DNA of 64,000 nt from Sulfuricella denitrificans (GTDB taxonomy: Bacteria > Pseudomonadota > Gammaproteobacteria > Burkholderiales > Sulfuricellaceae). A model generated the notes under the pieces. That model searched no databases and had not been told where the DNA came from. It worked only from the letters and a program-made list of their open reading frames with translations. The translations under genes and the position numbers were made by a program. The stretch is from assembly GCA_002632355.1 (NCBI GenBank), contig NSJJ01000014.1, positions 1-64,000 of the forward strand, written 5' to 3'. How positions within the stretch are numbered: position 1 is the stretch's first letter; every line of letters starts with the position of its first letter. This document shows positions 1 to 8,735 of the stretch, piece by piece.

Positions 1-6
1 TCCGTC

Positions 7-45
7 AAGCGCCCACACTTATTGGCTGTATCTTGTTAAAGAACG
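7..45 (-). promoter_or_regulatory. rRNA operon leader with boxA antiterminator (16S gene lies beyond the left edge)
   Basis: Read on the minus strand, this stretch gives GTTCTTTAACAA followed by an AATAAGTGTGGGCGCTT-type segment. Proteobacterial 16S rRNA leaders show this same order: a boxA antitermination signal, then the conserved GTGTGGGC block. The rRNA operon therefore starts just outside the window and is transcribed leftward. The three promoters at 81-275 point the same way, which supports the reading. The 16S gene itself cannot be seen. Confidence 0.8.
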
Positions 46-80
46 TTTACTTCTCTTCCCCGCCGTAGCGAGAGGTGCGC

Positions 81-108
81 ATTATACAGATCCCACACAC
101 CCTGTCAA
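81..108 (-). promoter_or_regulatory. rrn promoter P1 (proximal)
   Basis: On the minus strand there is TTGACA, a 16-bp spacer, then TATAAT followed by a GCGC discriminator. This is a consensus sigma-70 promoter with the GC-rich start region typical of stringently controlled rRNA promoters. It is nearest the rrn leader. The -10 is at 81-86 and the -35 at 103-108. Confidence 0.85.
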
Positions 109-165
109 ACCGTTTTTTGAAACTTTCCGACTTGCTTCGTTGCAGTGTTTCGCAACGAAGGGCGC

Positions 166-193
166 ATTATACAGATGCTGAACGCCGCGTCAA
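166..193 (-). promoter_or_regulatory. rrn promoter P2
   Basis: Minus-strand TTGACG, a 16-bp spacer, then TATAATGCGC. It repeats P1 about 85 bp upstream, with the same CTG before the -10 and the same GCGC discriminator. A stem-loop (CTTCGTTGC...GCAACGAAG, 136-160) lies between P2 and P1. Confidence 0.8.
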
Positions 194-247
194 ATCTTAT
201 TTTCCTGCCGATTTGCCTCGCTGCGCTGTGCTGCAACGAAGGTGCGC

Positions 248-275
248 ATTATACAGAGGCAAATCCGATGGTCAA
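248..275 (-). promoter_or_regulatory. rrn promoter P3 (distal)
   Basis: Minus-strand TTGACC, a 16-bp spacer, then TATAATGCGC. This is the third copy of the promoter unit, 82 bp upstream of P2. The sequence just upstream on the minus strand is A/T-rich and could act as an UP element. Bases 276-351 hold nothing else I can identify. Confidence 0.78.
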
Positions 276-351
276 TGCCTTTTTGGCACATTCTTTACAT
301 TTAGATTCGTGGCTGATTAAGAACAGTCACTTACGCCAAAAAAACAGAAAA

Positions 352-1551
352 TCACACAACATTCACGCGTGCAAATTTACGCTTGCCAACCTGCAGTACA
401 ACTACAGAACCTTTGAGTAAAAGCAGAGCTTTATCACTCACTTTCTCGCCATTGGCCCTGATTCCACCTTGCTGAATCATACGAATTGCTTCTGAAGTAC
501 TGGCCGTTAGCCCGGCCTGCTTGAGCGCCTGAATAATCGACATACCCTCGCCTTCGGCCATCAATTCGATTTCTGGCAGGTCTTCGGGTATCGCCCCCTC
601 CCGGAACCGCGCCTCAAAGTCAGCCAGGGCGTTCTCTGCGGCCCTTCTATCGTGGAATCTGGCAATAATCTCTTGAGCAAACAATACTTTTATGTCGCGT
701 GGGTTACGCCCTTCGTCTACTTCTTTTTTCCATTGAGCCACAATACTCATCGGCTCAAACGACAGAAGCTCTATATAGCGCCACATCAAATCGTCCGAGA
801 CAGACATCAATTTCCCGAACATTTCATTGGGCGGCTCATGAATACCTATATAGTTGCCGAGCGATTTCGACATCTTGTTGACGCCATCAAGCCCCTCAAG
901 AATTGGCATGGTCAATACCACCTGAGGTGGCTGACCATAATGCTTCTGCAACTCCCGACCAACCAGCAGGTTAAATTTCTGGTCTGTCCCGCCGAGTTCA
1001 ACATCCGCCTTCATGGCTACCGAATCGTACCCCTGGATCAGTGGGTACAAAAACTCGTGTACTGCAATAGGCTGACCAGAAGTATAACGCTTATGAAAAT
1101 CGTCCCTCTCCAGCATGCGTGCTACCGTATGCTTGGCCGCCAGACCAATCAAATCAGCCGCACTCATTTCACCCATCCAGCTGGAATTGAACATGACCAG
1201 GGTTTTTTCCGGATCGAGTATCTTGAAAATCTGCTGCTCGTAAGTCCGAGCATTCTCAATCACCTCATCCCGTGTAAGCGGTTTACGAGTTACATTCTTG
1301 CCTGTAGGGTCGCCGATCATCCCGGTAAAATCACCAATCAGAAACATCGCCTCGTGACCCATTTCCTGGAACTGCCGCATCTTGTTAAGCAAGACAGTGT
1401 GCCCAAGATGCAGATCCGGCGCTGTCGGATCAAAACCGGCTTTGATTCGAAGCGGGCGGCCAGTCGACAGTTTTTCAATCAATTCCTGCTCAAGCAATAG
1501 CTCTGCGCAACCTCGTTTAATAATCTGGAGTGATTCTTTAATTTGACTCAT
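352..1551 (-). CDS. tyrS: tyrosyl-tRNA synthetase
   Basis: Charges tRNA-Tyr with tyrosine in the cytoplasm. The 399-aa product has the class I signatures HLGH (about residues 48-51) and KMSKS (about 225). A C-terminal S4-like RNA-binding domain includes the [13 protein letters not shown] stretch. The KMSKS form (rather than KFGKT) places it in the TyrZ-like branch common in beta- and gammaproteobacteria. It lies downstream of, and opposite to, the M23 peptidase gene, with about 90 bp between the two starts. The order rrn-tyrS-M23-anmK is typical of betaproteobacteria. Confidence 0.97.
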   Translation of the reverse strand: MSQIKESLQIIKRGCAELLLEQELIEKLSTGRPLRIKAGFDPTAPDLHLGHTVLLNKMRQFQEMGHEAMFLIGDFTGMIGDPTGKNVTRKPLTRDEVIENARTYEQQIFKILDPEKTLVMFNSSWMGEMSAADLIGLAAKHTVARMLERDDFHKRYTSGQPIAVHEFLYPLIQGYDSVAMKADVELGGTDQKFNLLVGRELQKHYGQPPQVVLTMPILEGLDGVNKMSKSLGNYIGIHEPPNEMFGKLMSVSDDLMWRYIELLSFEPMSIVAQWKKEVDEGRNPRDIKVLFAQEIIARFHDRRAAENALADFEARFREGAIPEDLPEIELMAEGEGMSIIQALKQAGLTASTSEAIRMIQQGGIRANGEKVSDKALLLLKGSVVVLQVGKRKFARVNVV

Positions 1552-1642
1552 TACACTTTACCAATCAGTAGAAAGTTTAACTTTTCGTGCCACGTGATTT
1601 TTGTTAAGCTTCGGGCTGACTTACAAAGACCACACAGGCAAC

Positions 1643-2962
1643 ATGTTGAATAATAATGACCGCATTCTATCGCAAAAGCTTTTTCAGTCCGAACGAAAAA
1701 TCCACCTTCGCTGGCTCGTAGGTCTCTCGGCATTGCCTTTGTTTGGTGTTGTCGCTGCCTTTGGCATAGCACCCGACACCGAAGTTCAACATATACCCAC
1801 TCGCGTTGTTGTTGAGGATTTGCGCCTGCCGTCAATTCAAGCTTCTAGTGGTAACAACGAATCATTTTGGCGTGAAGAGCGCATTCAGCGCGGCGATACT
1901 GCCAGCGCACTTCTCGGCCGCCTTGATGTCAGCAGTGAGGATACACAGTCTTTTCTGAAAGAAGCGCAGCATGCCCAGGCACTTCGCCAGTTAAAGCCGG
2001 GCAAAACCATCCAAGCACTCACAACACAAGATGGCGAGTTGTTGTCCTTACGCTACCATTATGGTGGCGACAGCATGCTACTGGTTGAAAAGCAGGGAAG
2101 CCATTTCAAGACTACCGAGCAGGCACTGCCTCTGGAACGCAAAGTTGAAATGAAATCAGGCCGGATCACCAGCTCCCTGTTTGCGGCCACCGACGATGCG
2201 AACATGCCAGATGCCGTCGCAATTCAAATGGCCGATATTTTTTCAACGGATATCGACTTTCATCGCGATTTGCAACGTGGCGACAATTTTACTGTTGTCT
2301 ATGAAACCTTTTACAGCAAAGGTGAACTGGTCAAATCCGGGCGGATCCTGGCGGCAGAATTTGTCAATAATGGCAAATCTTATCGTACTGTTTACTTCCA
2401 GAGTCACGATGGCCGCGGCGGTTATTACACGCCTGAGGGTAAAAACCTGCGCAAGGCTTTCCTGCGTTCACCATTAGAGTTCTCCCGTATCTCTTCAGGA
2501 TTTTCAAAGGCACGATACCACCCCGTTCTGAAAGAATGGCGTGCCCATAAAGGGGTTGACTATGCCGCACCCACTGGGACCCGGGTTAAAACCACAGCGG
2601 ATGGTTCGGTCACTTTCGCCGGCAGACAGAATGGTTATGGCAACCTTATTGTCGTCAAGCACCAGGGCAACTATGAAACCGTTTATGGCCACCTGTCCGG
2701 TTTTGCCAAAGGCCTTCACAAGGGGCAACACGTTAATCAAGGTGATGTGATTGGCTACGTCGGCATGACGGGACTGGCAACAGGCCCTCATCTTCACTAT
2801 GAATTCAAGGTGGCGGGCGTACAGCGCAACCCTCTGTCAATTGAAGTGCCCGTAGCATTCCCAATTGCAGCGAACCAGAAAGGCGAATTTAATCACTACA
2901 CGCAACCTCTGATGGCGCGCCTTGAGTTGCTGCGAGGCACCAATCTGGCAGCGCTCGACTAA
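1643..2962 (+). CDS. M23-family murein DD-metalloendopeptidase
   Basis: Predicted envelope-bound zinc peptidase that cuts peptidoglycan cross-links (MepM/NlpD-like). The ORF track opens at a TTG (1601), but the ATG at 1643 gives a better N-terminus: a short basic stretch and then one membrane anchor (WLVGLSALPLFGVVAAFG). A LysM/OapA-like region (RIQRGDTASALLGRL) follows. The C-terminal LytM/M23 domain has HKGVDYAAPTG and GPHLHYEF, which carry the zinc-binding His/Asp and HxH residues. All of these are present, so it should be active. anmK begins 8 bp downstream, linking wall cleavage to recycling. Confidence 0.93.
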   Translation: MLNNNDRILSQKLFQSERKIHLRWLVGLSALPLFGVVAAFGIAPDTEVQHIPTRVVVEDLRLPSIQASSGNNESFWREERIQRGDTASALLGRLDVSSEDTQSFLKEAQHAQALRQLKPGKTIQALTTQDGELLSLRYHYGGDSMLLVEKQGSHFKTTEQALPLERKVEMKSGRITSSLFAATDDANMPDAVAIQMADIFSTDIDFHRDLQRGDNFTVVYETFYSKGELVKSGRILAAEFVNNGKSYRTVYFQSHDGRGGYYTPEGKNLRKAFLRSPLEFSRISSGFSKARYHPVLKEWRAHKGVDYAAPTGTRVKTTADGSVTFAGRQNGYGNLIVVKHQGNYETVYGHLSGFAKGLHKGQHVNQGDVIGYVGMTGLATGPHLHYEFKVAGVQRNPLSIEVPVAFPIAANQKGEFNHYTQPLMARLELLRGTNLAALD

Positions 2963-2970
2963 ATTTTTTT

Positions 2971-4074
2971 ATGTCGATGAGCTCTACCGAGCTTTATATT
3001 GGATTAATGTCCGGGACCAGCCTGGATGGCGTAGATGCCGCACTGATTCAGACCGATGCTAACGGCTTTCACTTTGTGGAAGCCGTTTTTCATTCTTTTG
3101 AACCCACGCTGAAAAATGAACTTCTGGCGCTCAATTTGGCAGGCGAAAATGAATTGCTGCGTGCGGCGGAAACGGGAAATATCCTGGCCGGCTTATATTC
3201 GAAAGCGGTCTCAGCACTGCTGGACAAGACAAAACACTCCCCAGACACTATCACTGCCATTGGCTGTCATGGACAGACCATACGACACCGTCCGGAGTTG
3301 GGCGTAACCATACAAATCGGCAACGCTTCGATGCTGGCCGAACTCACAGGCATCAACGTTATCGCCGATTTCCGCAGCCGCGATATCGCAGCCGGCGGCC
3401 AGGGTGCGCCACTAGTTCCGGCTTTCCACTCTGCGGCATTCCGCAGCCCGACTATCAGCCGGGCAATCGTCAATATCGGGGGCATCAGCAATCTGACCTG
3501 GCTTCCGTCAACCGGATCGATTACCGGGTTTGACTGCGGCCCCGGCAACCTGCTGCTTGATGCATGGATACAGATTCATCAGGGCAAGCCTTTTGACAGG
3601 GATGGCGCATGGTCTGCAAGCGGGACATTACTTCCAGACCTGCTGCAAACCATGCTTGCTCATCCGTTTTTTTCGGCGCCACCGCCAAAAAGCACCGGGC
3701 GAGACACCTTTCACCTCGACTGGCTGAAATCTTTTATAACCCCCCAATACGCCCCTGAAGACATCCAGGCAACATTGCTGGAATTAAGTGCGCGCACGAT
3801 TGCGGACGCCATCAATCAAAACTGCCTTGGTGCTGACGAAGTTTACCTGTGCGGCGGAGGCGCTCACAACACGACGCTCAGAAAACGCTTATCCGAATTT
3901 CTGCCGAAACGCTCTGTGGCGCTCACCGACTCTCTGGGTATTGATGCGGACTGGGTTGAAGCAGCGGCTTTTGCCTGGCTTGCCTACCAGGCACGGCATG
4001 GATTACCCGGAAATCTGCCGGCAGTAACAGGCGCAAAAGGCCCGCGAATTCTGGGTGCCAGTTACCCAGCGTAA
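2971..4074 (+). CDS. anmK: anhydro-N-acetylmuramic acid kinase
   Basis: Converts 1,6-anhydro-MurNAc to MurNAc-6-phosphate during peptidoglycan recycling. The 367-aa length is standard. The N-terminal GLMSGTSLDGVDAAL phosphate-binding signature is clear, followed by CHGQTIRH and CGGGAHN, which belong to the ASKHA-type kinase fold. It sits 8 bp after the M23 peptidase gene and probably shares its transcript. A strong hairpin terminator directly follows the stop. Confidence 0.96.
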   Translation: MSMSSTELYIGLMSGTSLDGVDAALIQTDANGFHFVEAVFHSFEPTLKNELLALNLAGENELLRAAETGNILAGLYSKAVSALLDKTKHSPDTITAIGCHGQTIRHRPELGVTIQIGNASMLAELTGINVIADFRSRDIAAGGQGAPLVPAFHSAAFRSPTISRAIVNIGGISNLTWLPSTGSITGFDCGPGNLLLDAWIQIHQGKPFDRDGAWSASGTLLPDLLQTMLAHPFFSAPPPKSTGRDTFHLDWLKSFITPQYAPEDIQATLLELSARTIADAINQNCLGADEVYLCGGGAHNTTLRKRLSEFLPKRSVALTDSLGIDADWVEAAAFAWLAYQARHGLPGNLPAVTGAKGPRILGASYPA

Positions 4075-4100
4075 AAAAGGGGCCGCAGCCCCCTTTTTTA
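4072..4100. terminator. bidirectional rho-independent terminator, anmK / erpA
   Basis: AAAAAAGGGGCCGCAGCCCC followed by TTTTTT forms a hairpin flanked by an A-run on one side and a T-run on the other. It lies between the converging anmK (+) and erpA (-) genes and can terminate both. Confidence 0.9.
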
Positions 4101-4117
4101 CGCGTTGCAGGTTTCGC

Positions 4118-4468
4118 TCAGGCAGAGAACGAAGAACCACAACCGCAAGTCGTAGTTGCATTGGGATTCTTGATCACAAACTGCGCGCCATGCAAGCCTT
4201 CGCTGTAGTCAATCTCGGCCCCCGCCAGATACTGGAAACTCATGGGGTCAATCAACAGCGTAACGCCATTTTTTTCAACCACGGTATCGTCTTCATTGGT
4301 CACTTCATCAAACGTGAAGCCATACTGAAACCCGGAACAACCACCACCAGATACGAATACCCGCAGCTTCAGATCGGCACTTCCTTCCTCTTCGATCAGG
4401 CTCTTCACCTTGGCCGCGGCATTATCGGTAAAATTCAACGGACTCGGCATCTCGGTTTCTGTGTTCAT
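4118..4468 (-). CDS. erpA: iron-sulfur cluster insertion protein ErpA (A-type carrier)
   Basis: A-type carrier that delivers Fe-S clusters to apoproteins. From the ATG at 4468 it is 116 aa. I prefer this start to the 4492 start of the track because AGGAG lies about 7 nt upstream. The family cysteines are present: one in [11 protein letters not shown] and the CGCG pair near the C-terminus. The motif [15 protein letters not shown] matches the ErpA subgroup. It faces anmK across a shared terminator and is followed upstream by the bactofilin gene. Confidence 0.94.
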   Translation of the reverse strand: MNTETEMPSPLNFTDNAAAKVKSLIEEEGSADLKLRVFVSGGGCSGFQYGFTFDEVTNEDDTVVEKNGVTLLIDPMSFQYLAGAEIDYSEGLHGAQFVIKNPNATTTCGCGSSFSA

Positions 4469-4519
4469 AGCGTGCTCCTGGAAATTATTCAAAAACGTAT
4501 TTTGCTAAACTATAGCAAT

Positions 4520-4930
4520 TCAGTCAACTACTATCGAGCCTTCGATGGCCGCAGGTGGTGGCAGCGCCAACTTTTCCTGATGCACCAGCTTCCCCTCGAC
4601 AATAGCCCCGACATGCATCTCAAGGGTCTTGTAGTGAACATCCCCTGTGACCCTGGATTTGGCCTGCAGTTCAACATACTCGGAAACATACACCGGACCG
4701 GCGACGGTCCCATTCACCACAAGGTGAGAAACCTCGATTATACCCTCGACCCGCGCCTGCTCAGAGAGCACCAGAGTACTCGCCTGTCCAGCTTCGGCAC
4801 GAACATTGCCAATCACGTCACCATCGATACGCAAACCACCGGAAAAAAAGATATCTCCCTCAATCCGGGTGCCATGCCCAATCAGACTATCTATCCGATT
4901 TTGTGGCTTCATGCTCTTTTTACCAAACAT
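4520..4930 (-). CDS. bactofilin (polymer-forming cytoskeletal protein)
   Basis: A 136-aa protein with a short N-terminal tail and a beta-helical bactofilin core built from hydrophobic repeats (GTRIEGDIFFSGGLRIDGDVIGNV). Bactofilins self-assemble into filaments on the inner membrane and recruit cell-wall enzymes. The neighbouring M23 peptidase and anmK fit such a role, though a functional link is inference. It lies 17 bp downstream of the DUF6776-like gene, so the two are probably co-transcribed. Confidence 0.9.
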   Translation of the reverse strand: MFGKKSMKPQNRIDSLIGHGTRIEGDIFFSGGLRIDGDVIGNVRAEAGQASTLVLSEQARVEGIIEVSHLVVNGTVAGPVYVSEYVELQAKSRVTGDVHYKTLEMHVGAIVEGKLVHQEKLALPPPAAIEGSIVVD

Positions 4931-4947
4931 ATACTCCCCTTGTCACC

Positions 4948-5685
4948 TCAAGACAAATTCACTGTTTTGCTTAATTTTGGCTGAGTTGACCCATCGCTAA
5001 AAATACGCGCCTCGACACTCCTGGCCACCGCCCCTGGAGCAAGTTGAAAAACGCCCTCAAGGCTTTGATATGACTTCAGACTGATCTTGAACTTCTCATC
5101 CGCAACCGCATTCGCTGGAAATACCTGAACACTCTTCCCTCTACCATCCTGAATTGTCACGACCAGCTGGAGACGGCCATGAAAGACACGCTCTTTTTGC
5201 CCGGCCTGAACCAGTTGCAACTGAAAACGGTAAGCACCCGGGAGCACATTCTTCACCGTGAAACGCTGAACATTCAATGCACTTGAATGATCCGAAGATG
5301 TCATCCCACGAATAAAAGCAAGCTCTTCCCTCAATGTGGCATTCTCTGCCTGCAGAGCCTTTAGTTCATGCTCAAGATTTTTCTGTGCTTCTGCATCGAT
5401 CTGCGTGTGGCGATCAATTTTGACCTGAGCAGACTGAAGTTGCGCATTTACCGCTTCCAGCTGCCTGACCCTGCTACTCAGCTGTTCCACGCCCTGGGTG
5501 GCATCGCCCCGGCCCAATGCGGTCAAACCTCCGGCCAGATCATAAATCCACCATGCCAGCGCAATCCCCACGCCAAGCGCAAGGCTCATAAACAAACCGC
5601 GCCAGTACCATGCAACATGACTTCGCACCGCGACCCGGCGCGATGCCATGCTGTATTTTCGTCGCCTCGCACGCAGCAAACTCAT
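4948..5685 (-). CDS. DUF6776-like membrane-anchored coiled-coil protein, function unknown
   Basis: A 245-aa product. A basic N-terminus precedes one transmembrane helix (about residues 31-50). A coiled coil follows (about 75-125, rich in E/Q/L heptads), then a beta-rich periplasmic domain. Proteins of this architecture occur between argC and bactofilin genes in betaproteobacteria; assignment to DUF6776 is from memory of that context. It overlaps argC by 4 bp and probably belongs to an argC-DUF6776-bactofilin transcript. A periplasmic partner for bactofilin is plausible but not shown. Confidence 0.8.
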   Translation of the reverse strand: MSLLRARRRKYSMASRRVAVRSHVAWYWRGLFMSLALGVGIALAWWIYDLAGGLTALGRGDATQGVEQLSSRVRQLEAVNAQLQSAQVKIDRHTQIDAEAQKNLEHELKALQAENATLREELAFIRGMTSSDHSSALNVQRFTVKNVLPGAYRFQLQLVQAGQKERVFHGRLQLVVTIQDGRGKSVQVFPANAVADEKFKISLKSYQSLEGVFQLAPGAVARSVEARIFSDGSTQPKLSKTVNLS

Positions 5686-6710
5686 GGCAAGATAGGTATC
5701 TGCTGCAACCCGGTATTTTCCTGCAAGCCAAATAGAATATTCATGTTCTGTACTGCCTGACCAGCTGCACCCTTGACCAGATTATCGATGACCGAAAGAA
5801 TCACGACCATGTCACCACCTTGTGGACGATGCACCGCAATGCGGCAAAAGTTGGCCGATCTCACCGAACGCGTCTCAGGGTGGCTCCCCTCAGGAAGAAC
5901 ATCCACAAAATACTCCTCGGCATAACGCTTCTCATATAAAGCCTGAATATCCACATCCTTCGTCATTCGGGCATAAAGCGTCGCATGAATCCCTCGAATC
6001 AATGGGGTCAGATGAGGCACAAAGGTCAATCCAACAGCAGACCCGGCACGCAGTGACAAACCCTGCACAATTTCAGGCAAATGACGGTGGCCCGCCACAC
6101 CATAAGCTTTGAAATTATCTGATGCCTCACTGAACAAGGCATGGACCTCGGCCTTGCGTCCCGCTCCGGAGACACCCGACTTGCAATCCGCAACCAGCCC
6201 GTCAAGATCAACCACGCCTGCCTCGATCAACGGCAGAAAACCAAGCTGAACCGCTGTGGGATAACAACCCGGGTTGGCGATCACGCGCGCACCCGGAATT
6301 TCCTGACGGTTGATTTCGGGCAAGGCATATACCGCCTCCTGAACCAGGTCAGGGCAGGCATGCTTCATGCCGTACCATTTTTCCCAGACAGGAATATCCT
6401 TGATGCGAAAATCCGCAGCCAGGTCGATTATTCGCACCCCGGCATCCACCAGAGCCTGCGCCTGCTGCATGGCAACACCGTTGGGCGTGGCAAAGAACAC
6501 CACATCGCATTTTTCAAGTGGCGCATGAGCTGGATCCTCGAACTTGAGATCCACTCTGCCGCGCAGATTGGGGAACATATCGCTCACCGCCATCCCGGCT
6601 TCCTTGCGCGAGGTAATGGTCTTCAACTGCGCATCTGGATGCTGAGCAAGCAAACGCAGCAACTCCACTCCGGTATACCCGGTGCCACCAACAATACCTA
6701 CCTTGATCAT
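5682..6710 (-). CDS. argC: N-acetyl-gamma-glutamyl-phosphate reductase
   Basis: NADPH-dependent reduction of N-acetylglutamyl phosphate to the semialdehyde, third step of arginine synthesis. The 342-aa protein starts with the Rossmann motif [14 protein letters not shown] and has the catalytic cysteine in ANPGCYPTA. The later GVSGAGRKA and HRHLPEI segments are typical of the type 1 enzyme. It lies downstream of rplM-rpsI but behind their terminator, so it is likely expressed separately. Confidence 0.96.
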   Translation of the reverse strand: MIKVGIVGGTGYTGVELLRLLAQHPDAQLKTITSRKEAGMAVSDMFPNLRGRVDLKFEDPAHAPLEKCDVVFFATPNGVAMQQAQALVDAGVRIIDLAADFRIKDIPVWEKWYGMKHACPDLVQEAVYALPEINRQEIPGARVIANPGCYPTAVQLGFLPLIEAGVVDLDGLVADCKSGVSGAGRKAEVHALFSEASDNFKAYGVAGHRHLPEIVQGLSLRAGSAVGLTFVPHLTPLIRGIHATLYARMTKDVDIQALYEKRYAEEYFVDVLPEGSHPETRSVRSANFCRIAVHRPQGGDMVVILSVIDNLVKGAAGQAVQNMNILFGLQENTGLQQIPILP

Positions 6711-6780
6711 TGCCGCTACCCTTCACCGAAAGAGATTAATCATAAAAGGCCGCCAACTGTTAAGCAACCCGACAGGCAAT

Positions 6781-6808
6781 AAAAAAGCCGCCCGAAGGCG
6801 GCTTTTTT
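6781..6808 (-). terminator. rho-independent terminator after rplM-rpsI
   Basis: AAAAAAGCCGCC-CGAA-GGCGGCTTTTTT is a perfect 12-bp inverted repeat with a tetraloop. On the minus strand it ends in a T-run, 15 bp after the rpsI stop. Confidence 0.93.
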
Positions 6809-6822
6809 CCACACAAACGCAA

Positions 6823-7215
6823 TTAACGCTTGGAGAATTGCTTGCGGCGACGCGCTTTGCGCAAACCGACTTTTTTACGCTCGACTTCACGAGCATCGCG
6901 CGTCACCAGACCTGCCTGGGAAAGCGCGCTCTTCAGGTTCGCATCGTAATCAATCAGGGCACGGGTAATGCCATGACGTACGGCACCCGCCTGACCTGAC
7001 TCGCCACCACCCGCCACGTTGACCAAGATGTCAAAAGAAGCGAGGTTGTTAGTCAATTCCAGTGGCTGGCGCACGACCATGCGACCCGTTTCACGTGAAA
7101 AGAAAACGTCTACAGGCTTGCCGTTGACGACAATGTTGCCCGAGCCAGATTTCAAGAATACGCGCGCTACCGAGCTCTTGCGACGGCCAGTTCCATAGTT
7201 GTAATTACCGATCAT
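6823..7215 (-). CDS. rpsI: 30S ribosomal protein S9
   Basis: 130 aa, the same length as E. coli S9. The N-terminal [12 protein letters not shown] motif and the basic C-terminal tail ending in KR, which reaches the P-site tRNA, are both present. It follows rplM by 9 bp in the universal rplM-rpsI operon. Confidence 0.98.
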   Translation of the reverse strand: MIGNYNYGTGRRKSSVARVFLKSGSGNIVVNGKPVDVFFSRETGRMVVRQPLELTNNLASFDILVNVAGGGESGQAGAVRHGITRALIDYDANLKSALSQAGLVTRDAREVERKKVGLRKARRRKQFSKR

Positions 7216-7224
7216 GGCGATTCC

Positions 7225-7653
7225 TTAAATATCCAATGCCTTGGGTTGTTGCGCAACATGCTGATGCTCTGAACCGCTGTAGCACTTGAGCTTCTTGAGC
7301 ATGGCGTAACCCAGAGGGCCTTTTGGCAACATGCCTTTTACGGCCTTCTCCAGCACGCGGCCAGGGAAACGCTGTTGCATATTAGTAAAGTTGGTGGTGT
7401 AAAGACCGCCCGGGTAACCGCTGTGCCGATGATACTGCTTGTCTTCAGCCTTGTTGCCGGTGACGCGCAGCTTTTCAACGTTTACGACCACGATATAATC
7501 GCCAGTGTCCACGTGTGGCGTGTATTCAGCCTTGTGTTTACCGCGCAAACGCGATGCAATTTCACTAGCCAGACGCCCCAAAACTTTATCCGTGGCGTCA
7601 ACCAGGAACCAGTCACGTTTGACCTCGTGCGGTTTTGCAGAAAAAGTTTTCAT
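7225..7653 (-). CDS. rplM: 50S ribosomal protein L13
   Basis: 142 aa, full length for L13. It starts [20 protein letters not shown] and carries the conserved [10 protein letters not shown] and GDYIVVVN segments. It is the first gene of the two-gene rplM-rpsI operon. A sigma-70 promoter lies about 40 bp upstream. Confidence 0.98.
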   Translation of the reverse strand: MKTFSAKPHEVKRDWFLVDATDKVLGRLASEIASRLRGKHKAEYTPHVDTGDYIVVVNVEKLRVTGNKAEDKQYHRHSGYPGGLYTTNFTNMQQRFPGRVLEKAVKGMLPKGPLGYAMLKKLKCYSGSEHQHVAQQPKALDI

Positions 7654-7690
7654 GCAGAAATCCAGTTGTTCGAATAGAGAAAGGGGCGCA

Positions 7691-7719
7691 TTTTAAGGCA
7701 GATCACTTGCCGCTGTCAA
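7691..7719 (-). promoter_or_regulatory. sigma-70 promoter of rplM-rpsI
   Basis: Minus-strand TTGACA, a 17-bp spacer, then TTAAAAT followed by a GCGCC discriminator, similar to the rrn promoters. It is located 38-66 bp upstream of the rplM start. Confidence 0.75.
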
Positions 7720-7830
7720 ACACTAATCCTGATCATGGATAGTGCGCGTCGAAACTCGATCCGTCTGATCTGATAAAATACGAACCAGCTCGACTCGAGT
7801 CACCAGACATACAAGACAGAAAGGGATGGC

Positions 7831-8250
7831 ATGAAAGCACGCATTAAATGGGCTGGCGAAGCCAGCTTTATCGGCGAAACCGAGAGTAGTCACGCCATTG
7901 TAATGGATGGCCCGCCCGACATGGGGGGGCGCAATATCGGACCGCGCCCCATGGAACTGTTGCTGCTCGGCACCGGCGGCTGCACCTCTTTCGACGTGGT
8001 CCATATCCTCAAAAAGAGCCGCCAGCAGATCAGCGATTGCGTTGCAGAAATCGAAGCGGAACGCGCAACGACTGACCCCAAAGTGTTCACCAGGATTCAC
8101 ATTCACTTTATCGTCAGTGGTAAAAACCTGAAAGCAGAACAGGTTGAACGTGCGGTCAAACTTTCCGCAGAAAAATACTGCTCGGCTTCCATCATGCTGG
8201 GGAAAAGTGCCGAAATCACACACGATTTCGAGATTGTGGAACTGGCCTGA
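7831..8250 (+). CDS. OsmC family protein (YhfA-like)
   Basis: A 139-aa OsmC/Ohr-fold protein. The two reactive cysteines of the family are present: one in GTGGCTSFDVV (about residue 51) and one in KYCSASIM. Members reduce organic hydroperoxides or act as thiol-redox proteins; the length and GPRPMELLL motif fit the YhfA subgroup, whose role is poorly defined. It is a single gene, divergent from rplM. Confidence 0.88.
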   Translation: MKARIKWAGEASFIGETESSHAIVMDGPPDMGGRNIGPRPMELLLLGTGGCTSFDVVHILKKSRQQISDCVAEIEAERATTDPKVFTRIHIHFIVSGKNLKAEQVERAVKLSAEKYCSASIMLGKSAEITHDFEIVELA

Positions 8251-8324
8251 CAAGCCCCGGTGTACATTGCAAATTTGGCCCGCTTCACCTAAACTGGACC
8301 GAACTCTTACAAACATCGGTTAAT

Positions 8325-8735
8325 ATGCTGTTTATTAAAAGCAAAATTAAACTTCTTCAGGGCGCAGCCGTTGCATTTGCGTTTCTCGCGTCTACTAACG
8401 CTCAAAGTGAAATTTACAAGCACGTTGACCCCCAGGGTCGCGTGACGTATTCCAACGTCCCGATGAAGGGCGCTATCAGACTCAATCTTGACCCTCTAAC
8501 CACGGTTCCAGCCCCGCGCCGCAGCGTCAGTACGCCATCACCCGCTGGCTTTCCCAGAATTGACAACGATACGCAGAAAAAACGCGATGACACACGGCGA
8601 AAAATTCTGGAAGAGGAACTTTCGGCAGAGGAACAACTCCTTGCAGAGGCTGCAAAGGGAAAATCCAGAGACGAGATTGAACTTCATGAGAAAAACATCG
8701 CTGCACTTAAAAAAGAACTTGCCAACCTGAAGTGA
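8325..8735 (+). CDS. DUF4124-domain secreted protein
   Basis: A 136-aa product with a signal peptide ending near ASTNAQSE. A DUF4124 motif follows (IYKHVDPQGRVTYSN, about residues 29-43). The C-terminal half is a charged coiled coil. Function is unknown. Its stop codon overlaps the GTG start of glnL (GTGA), so translation of the kinase is probably coupled to it. Confidence 0.85.
   Translation: MLFIKSKIKLLQGAAVAFAFLASTNAQSEIYKHVDPQGRVTYSNVPMKGAIRLNLDPLTTVPAPRRSVSTPSPAGFPRIDNDTQKKRDDTRRKILEEELSAEEQLLAEAAKGKSRDEIELHEKNIAALKKELANLK

Noticed and set aside
652-1500. 282-aa plus-strand ORF inside tyrS
   Set aside because: Antisense shadow of tyrS; no family features and no ribosome site.
4055-4984. 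309-aa plus-strand ORF
   Set aside because: Runs antisense through both erpA and the bactofilin gene; a shadow.
7723-8316. 197-aa minus-strand ORF
   Set aside because: Antisense to the OsmC gene, whose motifs are clear on the plus strand.
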